Below are positions 52,801 through 62,450 of a stretch of 64,000 nucleotides of DNA, in pieces. The position numbers were made by a program, and so were the translations under genes. Numbering within the stretch: position 1 is the first letter of the stretch; each line of letters starts with the position of its first letter. Below the pieces are notes generated by a model, which was not told the origin of the DNA, did not search any database, and saw only the letters and a list, made by a program, of their open reading frames with translations. Origin of the DNA: Luidia sarsii (Eukaryota > Echinodermata > Asteroidea > Paxillosida > Luidiidae); NCBI GenBank assembly GCA_949987565.1, contig OX465113.1, forward strand, positions 2,331,322 through 2,395,321, given 5' to 3'.

Positions 52801-55177
52801 CAATCTAGGAAAAAAAATTGAACCCTTCTGCAAAATCATGCTGAAAGTATGCAGACGGCCATGCTTAAGTTACTTGACTGTAAATCCCCCCAAAAAGTCA
52901 TGCTTCACCCAGCTGTTTGGCTCGATAATAATCATCCCCCACAACAAATTATATACAGTATCTATTATTATCTTTCTCTGTATCAAAAGCCAGCATAGCA
53001 AATGCATGGAAGCAATCATTGTAATGCTTAGTGTACAATAGTGTACATGTATACTGATTGCACTGATAAAATTCCCATTATCTACTTAGCATATCCATCT
53101 GATTGCAGAGCAAAGAGAGAAGAGAAAATGCAATTATTTAAAAGGGAAAAAAAATGAGTGGTTGATATGAATTCCCCTCCCTTGATGCCTAGCCCTGTTT
53201 GCATTGGACCTTCCTCCCCAGGGATTTATTTTAACCATGTTTTAACCAAGCTGATGGGCATATAAAAACCGGACAACCAGCATCCACACTGAGTGTTGGT
53301 CTTTGGACTTGGGCAAGATGTACCCATGGCACGTACCCATGTCATGAATTGCTCAAGAGTCCAGTGGCCGCATGAGGTCTCTAGATCGATGGGACACCTT
53401 ATGCACTGGACGTTTTGTCTCGGCAAAGAGTTCCGGGATTTCTACCGGGGCAGTTGGCCGGTAAAAACATTGCCCAAGCAGGTCGGGTAAAGCGTGGAGC
53501 TACTGAGTACCGGGTAAAGTAACTGGGAGGAAGTTTGCCAGGAAAGTCCCGCACTGAACTTAAAAATGAGAAAAGCACCCATCCTCTCACTCTCAGTAAC
53601 TTGGCCCACCCACTCACCCTCATCCACACTGGGTATGCGGGTGTACGACCACATGGCCTACCCACTCACCCTCATCCACACTGGGTATGGTGTATGACCA
53701 CATGGCCCACCCACTCACCCTCATCCACACTGGGTATGGTGTACTAGCCACGGCCAGACCCACAACTACACAGTATGTGCAGTAGAGGTCAGCCATGCCC
53801 TGGCACCCGATTGGTCAATCTCCTCTGTCCAATAATCAATGACCACTAATGGACTACTGCACTATTGAACCCAACATGGCGACCTAAACACAAATGGAGA
53901 CCAAGTGGTCAAACATCCCCCCACCCACAACAAGCTGTTTCATAACTGCCATAATGGAACTCAGAAGATACATATTAACAATTTGTTGTGACTAGTTTCA
54001 CTTTCAGGTAGTGAGCACTGAAGGAAAAAACATATGGTAACAACTGAAATTGCAGGGCTCTCAGTGAAAATAACAATGTTAACGTAAGATTCTGTTAACG
54101 TTGTCCCTTGTTGCAGAATAGTAAACTACTAACTAACTAGTCCTTCCCTCCTCCATGGTTGAATGTAATCAAGTAGGCCTAAGAAAAGCAAGCCTTAGTT
54201 CCAAAGATATCACATTTTAAACGAGTTCTATCGTGAGTTTGTCCAACCATGGAGCTACCGTACATTGTAAGTAGGGTGGGTCCGACACACTTCCCGTAGC
54301 CAAGGCTTAGACAAGTCAAAATTGCAATCTTTAAATAAATGGGCCGCCAAGAAATCCGAATTGTTTTTTTCCTGAAAAAACTGGCACGTAACGTAATAAT
54401 CCCTATCTCTACCCCAGGTACTTTACAAATAAACAAGACATAATCGAGAACTTGTCCAGAATTTGTTTTGCGCTAGCCTTGTTGCAAATGCAATTCAACT
54501 CGACTCGCGTTTACGGTTAAGTTATGCCTACGTTTTAAGCGAGCAAATTGCCCCCCAAAAAAGAACAGAAATAATGTGTAACACAACCACGATTAATTCT
54601 TGACGATAAATAAAAGCAAGCGACTGCTGTGGTCTGTTTCAAATTCAGATCGTCAAAATGGGAAGCATCGTGTTCCTGCATCCGCTTTAGGGACGGACAT
54701 CTCCAAGCTGCGAGGGCTGGGCCGCCCGGCCCAATGCCACGTGGCGTAGCACAAAAGAAATTTTCCACGGACCACGCCGTCGAAAGCCGCGCTGCACGGC
54801 TTATCTTGGAAGCAACAGAATCGTCACAGGCATCGAGATAGTAACCGTTGCTTACGCTTTTGGAAAAGAAAAATCACTTTCTAGTTTCTACGGCCGACCC
54901 GAATCACGCGCTTTGCGATGTTTCCTTCTTTTCTATCGTTTCACCGGCCGGCATCAGAAGCCATTTTTTTTCTCACACACCCTTCTTTTCCATTCAGAAA
55001 AAATGAATGCTAACAACCGCGGGAAAATAATGGCGCGAGACTAAATCTAGAACCGTCTGCCGAGCCGGTAATTGTCTGTTGCACACACAAACTTCCTCGG
55101 GTTATATCAAACTACGGAAATATCGCCCGTGCAATACTTACGGTTTGGAGGGCCTTGTCTTTCTCGGATGACGACAT
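22711..55177 (-). CDS. Gene 2: SLC6-family Na+/Cl--dependent glycine-transporter-like protein (complete, 13 exons)
   Basis: Minus-strand exons in transcript order: 55177-55142, 41319-41133, 30745-30614, 29891-29555, 28724-28592, 28417-28283, 27770-27667, 27433-27309, 27027-26915, 25045-24914, 24305-24090, 23647-23480, 22899-22711. All junctions are GT-AG with matching phases, giving 668 residues. Start chosen: ATG at 55177 with AAAAC before it, encoding [12 protein letters not shown]. Twelve TM segments align with gene 1 throughout. Gly58 (AVGLGN) predicts an amino-acid substrate and all Cl- ligands are present. Two expected Na2 residues are changed: Ser54 replaces the TM1 Gly, and Gly432 the TM8 Asp. 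Loop 2 has three N-glycosylation sequons. The tail ends ESMV, a class I PDZ-type ligand. Introns 1 and 2 are 13.8 and 10.4 kb. Glycine as substrate is inferred. Confidence 0.94.
22900..23479 (-). other. Gene 2 intron 12
   Basis: 580 bp intron, A/T-rich. It holds a tRNA-like remnant at 23169-23235 and no other recognised element. Confidence 0.7.
23169..23235 (-). repeat. tRNA-derived SINE remnant
   Basis: The minus strand has an A-box-like TGGTTGACTAGG and a B box GGTTCAAATCC at tRNA-like spacing. It sits inside gene 2's last intron in the transcript orientation. Confidence 0.45.
23480..23647 (-). CDS. Gene 2 exon 12: TM11 and TM12
   Basis: 168 nt, phase 0, same length as gene 1 exon K. Encodes [39 protein letters not shown] and [13 protein letters not shown]. 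Acceptor TTTCCCAG, donor GTGAGG. Confidence 0.95.
23850..24012 (+). repeat. Foldback/MITE-like element, copy 2 (gene 2 intron 11)
   Basis: Begins GGGTCGATTTCACCAAACTC and ends near TTTGTGAAATCCAGCCCTGG, an inverted-repeat pair. The internal hairpin ACTCACGATGG...CTATCGTGAGT has one mismatch. It is clearly related to 8976-9115. Confidence 0.75.
24090..24305 (-). CDS. Gene 2 exon 11: TM10, loop 5, start of TM11
   Basis: 216 nt, phase 0. Encodes [39 protein letters not shown] and [16 protein letters not shown]. Acceptor GGGCAG, donor GTGAGT. The same length as the gene 1 exon. Confidence 0.95.
24306..24913 (-). other. Gene 2 intron 10
   Basis: 608 bp of ordinary intron. I see no coding signal, repeat or regulatory array in it. 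Confidence 0.65.
24914..25045 (-). CDS. Gene 2 exon 10: end of TM8, TM9
   Basis: 132 nt, phase 0. Encodes [19 protein letters not shown] then a TM9 helix with [11 protein letters not shown]. The first residue is Leu where gene 1 has Phe. Acceptor GTTGCAG, donor GTGAGC. Confidence 0.95.
25199..25420 (+). repeat. About 50-bp degenerate tandem repeat with AGGTCA half-sites
   Basis: AGGTCA occurs at 25199, 25224, 25275, 25323 and 25372, the last four spaced 48-51 bp, with intervening TGACCC or TGACCT. Units have the form AGGTCAAATGCAAAGTTGAC with decay. It lies in gene 2 intron 9. Confidence 0.7.
25421..26914 (-). other. Remainder of gene 2 intron 9
   Basis: 1.5 kb, AT-rich, with homopolymer A and T runs. 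No recognisable exon or element. Confidence 0.6.
26915..27027 (-). CDS. Gene 2 exon 9: loop 4 and first part of TM8, altered Na2 ligand
   Basis: 113 nt. Encodes [20 protein letters not shown] and [13 protein letters not shown]. The residue equal to gene 1 Asp418 is Gly here (GGA at 26921-26923, minus strand); the next Ser is kept. Acceptor TTTTCAG, donor GTAAAT. Confidence 0.94.
27309..27433 (-). CDS. Gene 2 exon 8: TM7 and start of loop 4
   Basis: 125 nt, phase 2 to 1. Encodes [18 protein letters not shown] and [20 protein letters not shown], ending VVDE. Asn and Ser of INCATS keep the TM7 ligands. Acceptor TTCACAG, donor GTACGA. Confidence 0.94.
27667..27770 (-). CDS. Gene 2 exon 7: TM6, substrate and ion site
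   Basis: 104 nt, ending in phase 2. Encodes [19 protein letters not shown] and [15 protein letters not shown], nearly identical to gene 1. Ser at 27729-27731 aligns with GlyT1 Gly305/GlyT2 Ser479. Acceptor CTCTCAG, donor GTAAGG. Confidence 0.95.
27771..28282 (-). other. Gene 2 intron 6
   Basis: 512 bp, with a few GTCTGTCT-type short repeats near 27880-27930. Nothing else seen. Confidence 0.65.
28283..28417 (-). CDS. Gene 2 exon 6: TM5 and loop 3
   Basis: 135 nt, phase 0. Encodes [33 protein letters not shown] and [12 protein letters not shown]. Acceptor TTTTTAG, donor GTAGGT. Confidence 0.95.
28592..28724 (-). CDS. Gene 2 exon 5: end of loop 2 and TM4
   Basis: 133 nt. The first base completes an Arg codon from exon 4. 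Encodes [20 protein letters not shown]4 ([17 protein letters not shown]) and AKGVKSSGK. Acceptor GTTGCAG, donor GTGGGT. Confidence 0.95.
28725..29554 (-). other. Gene 2 intron 4
   Basis: 830 bp with an irregular GACAGACA-rich zone around 29160-29480. No coding signal is recognised. Confidence 0.65.
29555..29891 (-). CDS. Gene 2 exon 4: TM3 and extracellular loop 2
   Basis: 337 nt, one codon longer than in gene 1. TM3 is [20 protein letters not shown] onward. Loop 2 has [10 protein letters not shown] (family cysteine pair) and sequons NLT, NVT and NIT. Ends RPSEEFY, splitting an Arg codon. Acceptor TTGTAG, donor GTGAGT. Confidence 0.95.
30066..30265. mobile_element. 83-bp inverted-repeat element with hammerhead-like centre
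   Basis: The left arm 30066-30148 and right arm 30183-30265 are near-perfect inverted repeats, both 83 nt. The 34-nt centre contains CTGAAGA, a pairable GAGCAG/CTGTTC stem and GAAAC, the order of a hammerhead ribozyme core with one extra C. A truncated copy lies at 5106-5180. No ORF is present; it reads as a non-autonomous element, possibly related to Penelope-like retroelement termini. Confidence 0.7.
30440..30520 (-). repeat. Weak tRNA-like remnant
   Basis: The minus strand carries GGATTCAAATCCC, a B-box-like sequence, preceded by TAACTAATAGTGG. The fit is poor beyond the B box and I give it little weight. Confidence 0.2.
30614..30745 (-). CDS. Gene 2 exon 3: TM2 and first intracellular loop
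   Basis: 132 nt, phase 1 to 1. Encodes [34 protein letters not shown] and [11 protein letters not shown]. The Tyr of GQY is a Cl- ligand in the family. Acceptor GCTGCAG, donor GTAGGT. Confidence 0.95.
35604..35632 (+). repeat. Short 11-bp tandem repeat
   Basis: TTGTACCAGC-type units repeat about three times without variation. A small tandem inside the long intron. Confidence 0.75.
38395..38420 (+). repeat. (ACT)n microsatellite
   Basis: A short pure ACT trinucleotide run inside gene 2's second intron, followed by ACATGTAC. Confidence 0.85.
41133..41319 (-). CDS. Gene 2 exon 2: N-terminal tail and TM1
   Basis: 187 nt, entering in phase 0 and leaving in phase 1. Encodes [15 protein letters not shown]..., [11 protein letters not shown] and TM1 with [15 protein letters not shown]. 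Ser at 41194-41196 replaces the Gly seen in gene 1 and most family members. Acceptor TTTGCAG, donor GTGAGT. Confidence 0.95.
42534..42593 (-). CDS. Candidate alternative first coding exon of gene 2
   Basis: The minus strand has GAC-ATG-G, a good start context, then 20 codons ([20 protein letters not shown]) and a GTAAAA donor exactly in phase 0, as needed to join exon 2 at 41319. The peptide is hydrophilic, as a cytosolic N-tail should be. Nearby DNA to 42850 is richer in CG than the rest of the intron. Alternative N-termini are known for vertebrate GlyT1. Without transcript data this is a proposal. Confidence 0.4.
46183..46222 (+). repeat. tRNA 5'-half-like remnant
   Basis: GCGGCCTGGCCGAGTGGTTT looks like the 5' half of a Leu/Ser-type tRNA with an A box. 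No matching 3' half or B box follows. Confidence 0.3.
49408..49447 (+). repeat. (GA)n microsatellite
   Basis: A run of GA with GTGA interruptions, in gene 2 intron 1. Confidence 0.85.
49655..49680 (+). repeat. TACATG tandem repeat
   Basis: About four units of ACATGT, a self-complementary hexamer that also recurs singly in many other places in the window. Confidence 0.8.
53604..53755 (+). repeat. About 50-bp tandem repeat, three copies
   Basis: CCCACTCACCCTCATCCACA followed by CTGGGTATG recurs with starts near 53605, 53657 and 53706 (period 49-53). Confidence 0.85.
55142..55177 (-). CDS. Gene 2 exon 1: start codon and first 12 residues
   Basis: Encodes [12 protein letters not shown], with donor GTAAGT in phase 0. 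The start has AAAAC before ATG. The short hydrophilic peptide fits the cytosolic N-terminus. It is chosen because it is the only ATG-donor combination near a GC-rich leader with a consensus donor in the right phase upstream of exon 2, apart from 42534-42593. Confidence 0.65.
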
Positions 55178-55265
55178 GTTTTCGGCTAGATTTTCTCACT
55201 CCGGCGTTATTGACCAAAATGAATTGGGTGGTTGCTTGAATTATGATTGTCGGCCACGGACGTAC
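55178..55265 (-). promoter_or_regulatory. Probable 5' leader/start region of gene 2
   Basis: The sequence just upstream of the start codon contains an in-frame-free leader and CG dinucleotides. No TATA box is evident at a fixed distance, so the transcription start cannot be placed. Confidence 0.3.
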
Positions 55266-58200
55266 TAGTACCGGTGACCAGGGCAAAAATGGGACAGTTA
55301 TTTCACGTGTGTGCGTTGCGTACAACACAATGTGCTGCATTATTCATGATACTTGGCCGCGATCCAAAATTGGACGTTCCATTTTTAAAAGGGGTGTCTT
55401 ATTTTTAAAAGTGTTTAAACATGACAATTCAGATCTATTTTAATTTATGAAATCATCAGATACTCTATTGTTATGTTGTACAATATTGTTCAAGTAAATT
55501 TTTAGTCCAAAGATTGTAGTAACTAAAAAAATACTACTGCGGATATAAAGATGGACCCCTGACATTATTTCACTTACAGCGGACCAAACATTCATTCAGT
55601 CGGCGAGTGATGGAAAATAACGGGCACGTTCGGCATGAAACTGCATAGTAGATGCGTGGTAGTGCATGGTAGATGCAGGACTGAAGAAGTGAAGTACATG
55701 TGTACATTGTACAGTGTACCGAGCGAGCATTTTGTGGCCATTATTTGCAACAAATGAAGATGATTTTGATAAAGTAGCATCGTTCAGTCGGCCCAGCCCA
55801 AATATTAAATAACAGAAATGGATGAATCGGACACGAATCGACTTGATTCACAAGCTGAATATAAGGGGGAATCAACTCGTGAATTTCCTGGTTTCAGCGG
55901 TGAACGCAGTGTGCGACTGAAAAGAGTCTACGAATATAAACAGAGCTCCTTTGGTCGCCATGTGCTTTTGTTTACATGGTTGGCGCGCGCAGAAAACCCG
56001 AGCCCGCTGCGATATCGATGCGTTGGCCGTTCTATATACATGTACGTTGGCGCCCTTTTAGCTGAATACATATCGCTCGTCTTTTTGAACTGAGGTTTTA
56101 ATTGACGTGACTTCGCTCACGGCGAAAGAAAGATGCTATTCAAAAACTACCTCGCAGCAATTACTATGCCCGTGGTTAAAGAGATACTTACCGGGTATTA
56201 TAAAAATCAAATGGTCACCAACAAAATGGACCACAACTTCCCCGTTTTATCAACGGTAGTCTAGACTTATCGTCTACAAGTGATATGAAGGATTGAAGAA
56301 CTAATTGACTACAATACGAAAATGTTTGATTATTTGGACAGGTTGGGCTTACCCGCACCCTTCCGATAAGATAACGTTTTCCACTGGCTTCCTTTTTTCC
56401 CCCCTTATCTTCGAAAAAAAGAGTGCCGGACATCTGACTGGGGTAGTCGCACTTGTTTGTTTAACCTATGGCTAATCCTTTGTAATAACCTACGAAATCT
56501 GACAGTGCATTGCGATGGGATGGGAGAGGGTGAGACCAAAATAATATGCCCCATTTTTAATCAACCATGGGGACTCTGGTCTACCGTATCATAATTGATA
56601 TCATACCGTATCATAACATGACACCGGTGTAGGTTATAACGCGTGTGACAATTTACCGTTTACCGTCATCACTGGGTTGTCATGGCAATGATGTATCCCG
56701 ACGATGTGTCTATCGATCGAGCAGGGAGGGAGCCATTTCGGGGTGCGTGGTTGCATGGTTAGCATTGGCTACAATGAGAATGGTCGCATGCATGCGCCAG
56801 GCTTGTGAGTGCATGGCATCATAAGTGAATGTTGATTGCTTGCAGAGGTGTTTTGCAAGTGTTGATAACAATCAAACTGTTTTTCACACTCGTTCTGGGC
56901 CTGTAGGCCTATTTGTAAGTTTTCAGTTTTTGTGCTAATGGGAACTTCAATAGTCATGAGCAATTAATTTGTGATGTCATCACAGGATCATGCAACAGAA
57001 ACCAAATTGGTTGTGTACAAATGGTTCTGAACATTTCTGGTTTTTCCTGCAGACCTGTCCCTAAACCTGTTGATTTACTGCCAAAATGTGTGCTTTGTAA
57101 TCAATTAGTGAAGGAGTTTTTCATCAAAGCTAATCCACATGGATTAACTTGCAGACATGACCTTGCTATAGCTTACTATAGCACCAACATTTTATAAGAA
57201 TATCTTTAAAGGTAAAAAAGATGACCAATTTCTGACTCCACTGAGAAAAAGAAGCTTGCAAATAATGTTTGTACACTTCTCTAGATGACAGCAACAAAAT
57301 GAGCTTGACTTTTGTTATTAATTGCAGAGAACCTTTATGGAAATGGACGTGTGTAGACGGATGCGGTGTAGAATAGTTCAGTGCAGTCATGCAGTTTGTT
57401 GTGCCATAACCATTCTCCTTCAGGCTTCAGCATCCTATCCATCGATCAGTGTCCGAAGAAGAACCGTCAATGTGACGATGTACCGGCGTGACTGTACAGC
57501 TAGCACTGTGCGGGGGCCCATGTTGGTCGACCTCCTTCTGATTGAGCCCAGGCGAACGACAACAACTTGAGACAGCTCTAAGTCGAATTGCTGCTTGCCT
57601 CATGCGCAAGAAGAAGACTGACAATGACAAAAAAAACCTTCTATGATCATCTCGTGAAAATGTCCCTTGGAATACGATTAGGGTCCTGTAGAGAGAGTTG
57701 TGCAAAAAATGGCGGAAATTGCTTGTCTTGATTGTTTACATGTTCTAATTCTACGAATCCCATACATCATTAGAGGGCTAGGGCCTATCCGACATTTTGA
57801 TCCTGGCTAGACCTTTCCCAAATGCATGAATTGAAAGAACCTTTGGGAAAACCCCATGCAGCCTGCCTTTGGGATCCGAATTCCAGCCAAGGGGGTTATT
57901 TCATGACAAGTCAAATTGTGTGGATAAGCAGTTCCAGATGATTGTGGGCAGGGCGAGTTTCGTGAGGGGGTCATTTGTTCTGTCGTATCCCCCCACCACA
58001 CACACCGGCTTACGCGCACTCAATGTAATTTGGCCATACTCCCAAAGGTTTCATTTTCACTGTGTCACAAATATTGGCGATGGTCCAAAATGGGGTTCAC
58101 TTTCAGTTCGATCAATTCGATGAAGACATCCCTCAGTCCGTTTTGAATTTTTTCGACCATATAGGCCTACATGAATTTTGTTTACTGTCGGGATTATTAT

Positions 58201-61094
58201 TGTGATATAATTCAACATGCAAAACAATAACTGTTGTTAAAGAAACCATAAACCAATTCGGTGAAATACTTGACCGATCCTGGTTGTCATGACGTATTAC
58301 TTTCGCCTGAAAAGAAATTCAGACACCTTTCAAAGATACTATTCGTAAAAATCATAACGTACTGTGGATATACCCGTACCATACCAGCATTATCTTCCAG
58401 TGTAGGCCTACAGGCCTACATTCTGTTTGCTAATGACCTACGTCAAACCTACACGATCGACGGCATACCAATCCAACAGACTGTGTATCGTGGCTATCGT
58501 CTATAATATGCATTACGTCTGTCCATTGAACAGTATACGTGCACAGCGAAATGCATATTTACATACGAGCTATACTTTCGTACGCCCATTTAGCGCACCA
58601 GCACGGCATTCAATTCGACCCGACCCCCCGCACAGGCGGACTTGCCTCCGCCACACCCCCGGCCTTTTGTCCTGTCCCTAGGCAACGGTACGGTCGATGA
58701 TTCATGCCAATTCCCGCCAGAACTGAGCGTGTAGCCTCTCCATCCAGGCGCCCGGTCGACGTACCAGCAAAATTGCGCGAGGTGTGTGGCTCCTGTCCCG
58801 GTCGGGTCCTCATCACGACGGACGCATACAATTATACTGTATTATATAAAGACATTAAATTCCTGATTTAGATCTGAATAATAATTTGGCAAAATGAGAC
58901 CCACGCTGTTCCCGATCCATGATAACGTCCGACTAAATTAAGCAGCTAGAATGCGCTATGGGCATGCATGCACTCGGAAGTGTATAAACCATGCATGAGA
59001 ACTGGGCTATGTATTGACTGGTGGAGGCAAAATCATTCGGCAGCCTCCGTTAGATCATGCATGGTTATAACTTATAGCATGGAAGTATAGCCTCTACCTA
59101 CATGGTTATATCACAGAGCAAGGAAACGCTCTGTGGATATAGGCACGGCACTCCACCCAAGAATGTGCAAAGCAAATAAACACACAACGTACGGCCACGC
59201 ATGCACGGGCACGTAAAGACCGTTCCAATGCTGCCCGCGCAAAATGATAATTCATCCGAACCAGAAGGAAGCCCATACACGGCTATAAATGGGATCAAAA
59301 TATAGACTTGTAACATTATCTGTGAATTAAAGCCCCAATTAAACAGCTGGTTTATGTTCCTCGAATTCGAACAACACAATCTTCCTGCATGTCTGGACCA
59401 AAAAAACAGACAGAAAAAGTTTTAAATTAAACGATTTAGTCCACCTCTATTTTGCCCTGCACTTTTAGCGCCAAAACCTTACTCGTGTGAAGACTTTTTA
59501 TCGATACAAATCGAAGCAATTCTGTATGCTGGGGTTTTTTTTAGGGGGGGGCAATTACTAACACCAATTACAAGTACACGGCATACAAAATATACACCCA
59601 CTTGAGTTTGCGGGTCAACAACCCGAAGAAAAAAATCAGACGCAATGGTGTATATATAATACGTGCGAGCGGCAGGTTTTAATATTATTATTGAAATGTC
59701 TTTATAAATAGGAGGCCGGCTGAGAGTCGTGAAGCGCATTTTATTCTGGGTTATAGAGCGGCCGACCTCGGCTGCCCGGCCGAACAAGCCGGGGATCGGC
59801 CGGCCGACCGACGGCCCAGCCACGGCAGCCTGGACCTTCAAGGACGCACTCGCTCCCGCCTTTTTCACACGCCGACCCCCTTGTAAAACGTCGACACCCT
59901 CTGGGCCATAATGCAGACGTGCACGTACTCATTAAATAACCAGGACGTCTACTTGTTCGCCTGTAAAAAAAAAATCTGAGCGAGCACGCCCACACTCGTG
60001 CGTAATTACTATGCACGAGAAAGGTCGAGAGGACCCACGTGACCGTGTCCAACAATTTCTGGTATGACCCTCAGCCCACGGCCTCTGTGCAGATTTCTAC
60101 ATAGCGACATACTGCCTATTAGTATTATATGTTATTAATAGGAAAAAAAAAACCAGTATCATTCTATCAGTCTATAGAATGGTGTCTGCATATGGCGTCA
60201 TTATGCACCGGTTCTCTGTCCTTGATGATATTGATAATCAGCAATTTCAGCATGCACGTCTGTAACAGTAACACAGTTTCAAAAATCTGCCTCTGAAAGT
60301 ATTTTGTATTGATCGAGGCTACCTCCATGGTTATTGGTAGAGGCCTAATCACCATTTAGAACTCACAGGTGATTTTTTTTAATCCATGGCCTAATTACCT
60401 ACGTGGTTTATTGTTCATTCCAGAGGCATTTTTTATACAGTCATCACGTCCTTTCTGGAGCTCCGTACCATTAGGTCGAGAAAGAAGTGCATGTAAAAAA
60501 GGCGGGCATGCATGCACAGTTTGGGGGAAATCACAAAATGCAGCCACTCTTGCCGGATTTCCGGTCCTGCTGTACGTGCACGTGCGACCCATCCACTGGC
60601 CGAAGCCCCATGCATGCACGTGGGGCATTCATGGGTTCCCTCCTCCCGCCTTTCCCGAGGCGACCCGCACCTAGCTAGCTACAGCCCTCGCCCCATCACC
60701 GACCCACGGTCACCGTGAATTCAGCCGGCCCGCCTACCGTGGAACGGGCCTCTCCTCCCCGGCCGCGCTGCCCCCCAAAAAATCACAGTCGACGGTCCCT
60801 CGACGCTGCGGGTTCACGCGAAGGCCATGGAACAGTGGGGGGCTCCAAGGATTCGGCGTGTCCGCGAGGGACAACTCTTGCTCGCAGCTTGAAGTGCTTC
60901 TTGCGAAACCGAGCAGAGAGAAGAAAAAAATTGTGGTTAGAAATACAAAGAGTTGGCTAAAAATGCATTCTGGCTATAAAAAATATTCTGAAATATAGCG
61001 TGCAGTGTTGGAGAGGGCATGATGACGTTTTGATTCTTCAGCAGAATCGTATACACACAAATAAGTGCAAACATTTTTGAGTGGGTCCTATGGG

Positions 61095-61117
61095 GCTCCA
61101 TGGTCCTACCATGGAGC
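61095..61117. repeat. Short perfect hairpin
   Basis: GCTCCATGGT and ACCATGGAGC are perfect inverted repeats separated by CCT. Confidence 0.8.
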
Positions 61118-62416
61118 TATGCAAATATCCTACCAGTACCAATAGGCAATACCATGATGATCGAAACGTTAGGCCAATGAAGCTGAACTGTTTTTGAGTT
61201 GAGAAAAAGAATGTGTTGATTTTTTTGCCCAAAAAGCGCTAGATAGCAAGAACTAATCTTCGACATTAACGGTTACCCTATTATGAACGTTTTACATAAT
61301 TTGAATAACTAAATGAGATTTCATAAGAATTATCATATGGAATCGTCAGCTTTTCTCTGTCTTAAGAGAAAGGTCCTGCTAATAGGATAGAAACGACAAG
61401 CCATCATCTCATCTCAATCACTAAGCTTTATGCAATCATATTCCTAATGCAGGCCTATACCACTTTAAGTTTGTATGTTCGTCGGTTTCGTATTTTTACT
61501 GGACTTCGGAATACCTATGACGAATCACGAGGCGTGTCCGAATTTATGATCCAAACGATCAGAAGAATAAAAATAAAATGTATAAGCCCTATAGGCCGAT
61601 GTATTATTCGATTATTACTATGTTATTATACACGGTTTCCTTTGTAGACGACTGGCAGAGCACACACTACCCGAAACGTTGAGTTATACCAGCCCTTCAA
61701 CCGACATGTATAAGTATAAAGAGCCATAATCGTGCCTGCATGGCAGAGATGACTCAGTGTCACGGCCAACTGTCTACGGATTCATCCCATCTACACAGCC
61801 GGCAGATGCTATGGCAATACAGCTAGGTCCTTGGTATAATAAACTCTGTGTAATTTGAAACCCGGACGGGGGAGGGCTGACCTCTGATATATTCGACCTA
61901 CATCGGCTAATTTATTAGAAGAAAAAAAAACCAGAAGAATTGGAATTTTAACATTCAGTTTCTTCGACCGTTTATAATAATAGCACTAAGTCGTGTCGTG
62001 AATAAAATACCAGATCATCGGAGACGGATGTGAAAATTTCTAAATCACTTTAGAGGTGAGGAAATGTTTTACCTCACCGTGCCAGACAAACAGCGATCAA
62101 GGTTCTCTAATTACAACAGGCTTTAGGGGACTTTGACTTTCTGAGAAACAGACGGCAGAAAATAAAGTGTCGAAGCAAAAGGTCTGTCTTGGATTGAATT
62201 ACACTATTTAGTTTCATGGCGTATGATCATTAAAGGCCTATACAACGTAAATTGGTAAAAGTCAAAAGATTGCCACACTTTGTGTGTTAAACCAATAAAC
62301 AATCCAAAGACGCAATACTGCGAAGGTTTTAGCTCAAAATAATGATAACCTGAGAAAGTAAAAAAAAAAAGAAAAAGGGCAAAAACCGTCACGGTTTTCG
62401 CAACATCCTTTGTAAG

Positions 62417-62450
62417 AAATAGTTTATGACTCGCGAGTCATAAACTATTT
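62417..62450. repeat. Perfect 34-bp palindrome without spacer
   Basis: AAATAGTTTATGACTCG is followed directly by its exact reverse complement. Outer flanks AACATC and GATGTT add weaker symmetry. Confidence 0.95.

Larger units (their letters stand above)
41320..55141 (-). other. Gene 2 intron 1 (13.8 kb)
   Basis: Mostly AT-rich and without recognised exons, except the candidate alternative first exon at 42534-42593. It holds a tRNA-half remnant near 46183, a GA microsatellite near 49410, TACATG repeats near 49657, a long G run near 49811 and a 50-bp tandem at 53604-53755. Confidence 0.55.

Noticed and set aside
22711..55177. Treating gene 2 as a pseudogene because of its altered Na2 residues
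   Set aside because: All 13 exons, splice sites and phases are intact with no frameshift or stop, and the Cl- ligands and other core motifs are preserved.
59479..60055. ORFs of 104-129 codons on the minus strand
   Set aside because: They stay open because of the GC-rich patch; no family motif, and codon composition is unlike the two real genes.
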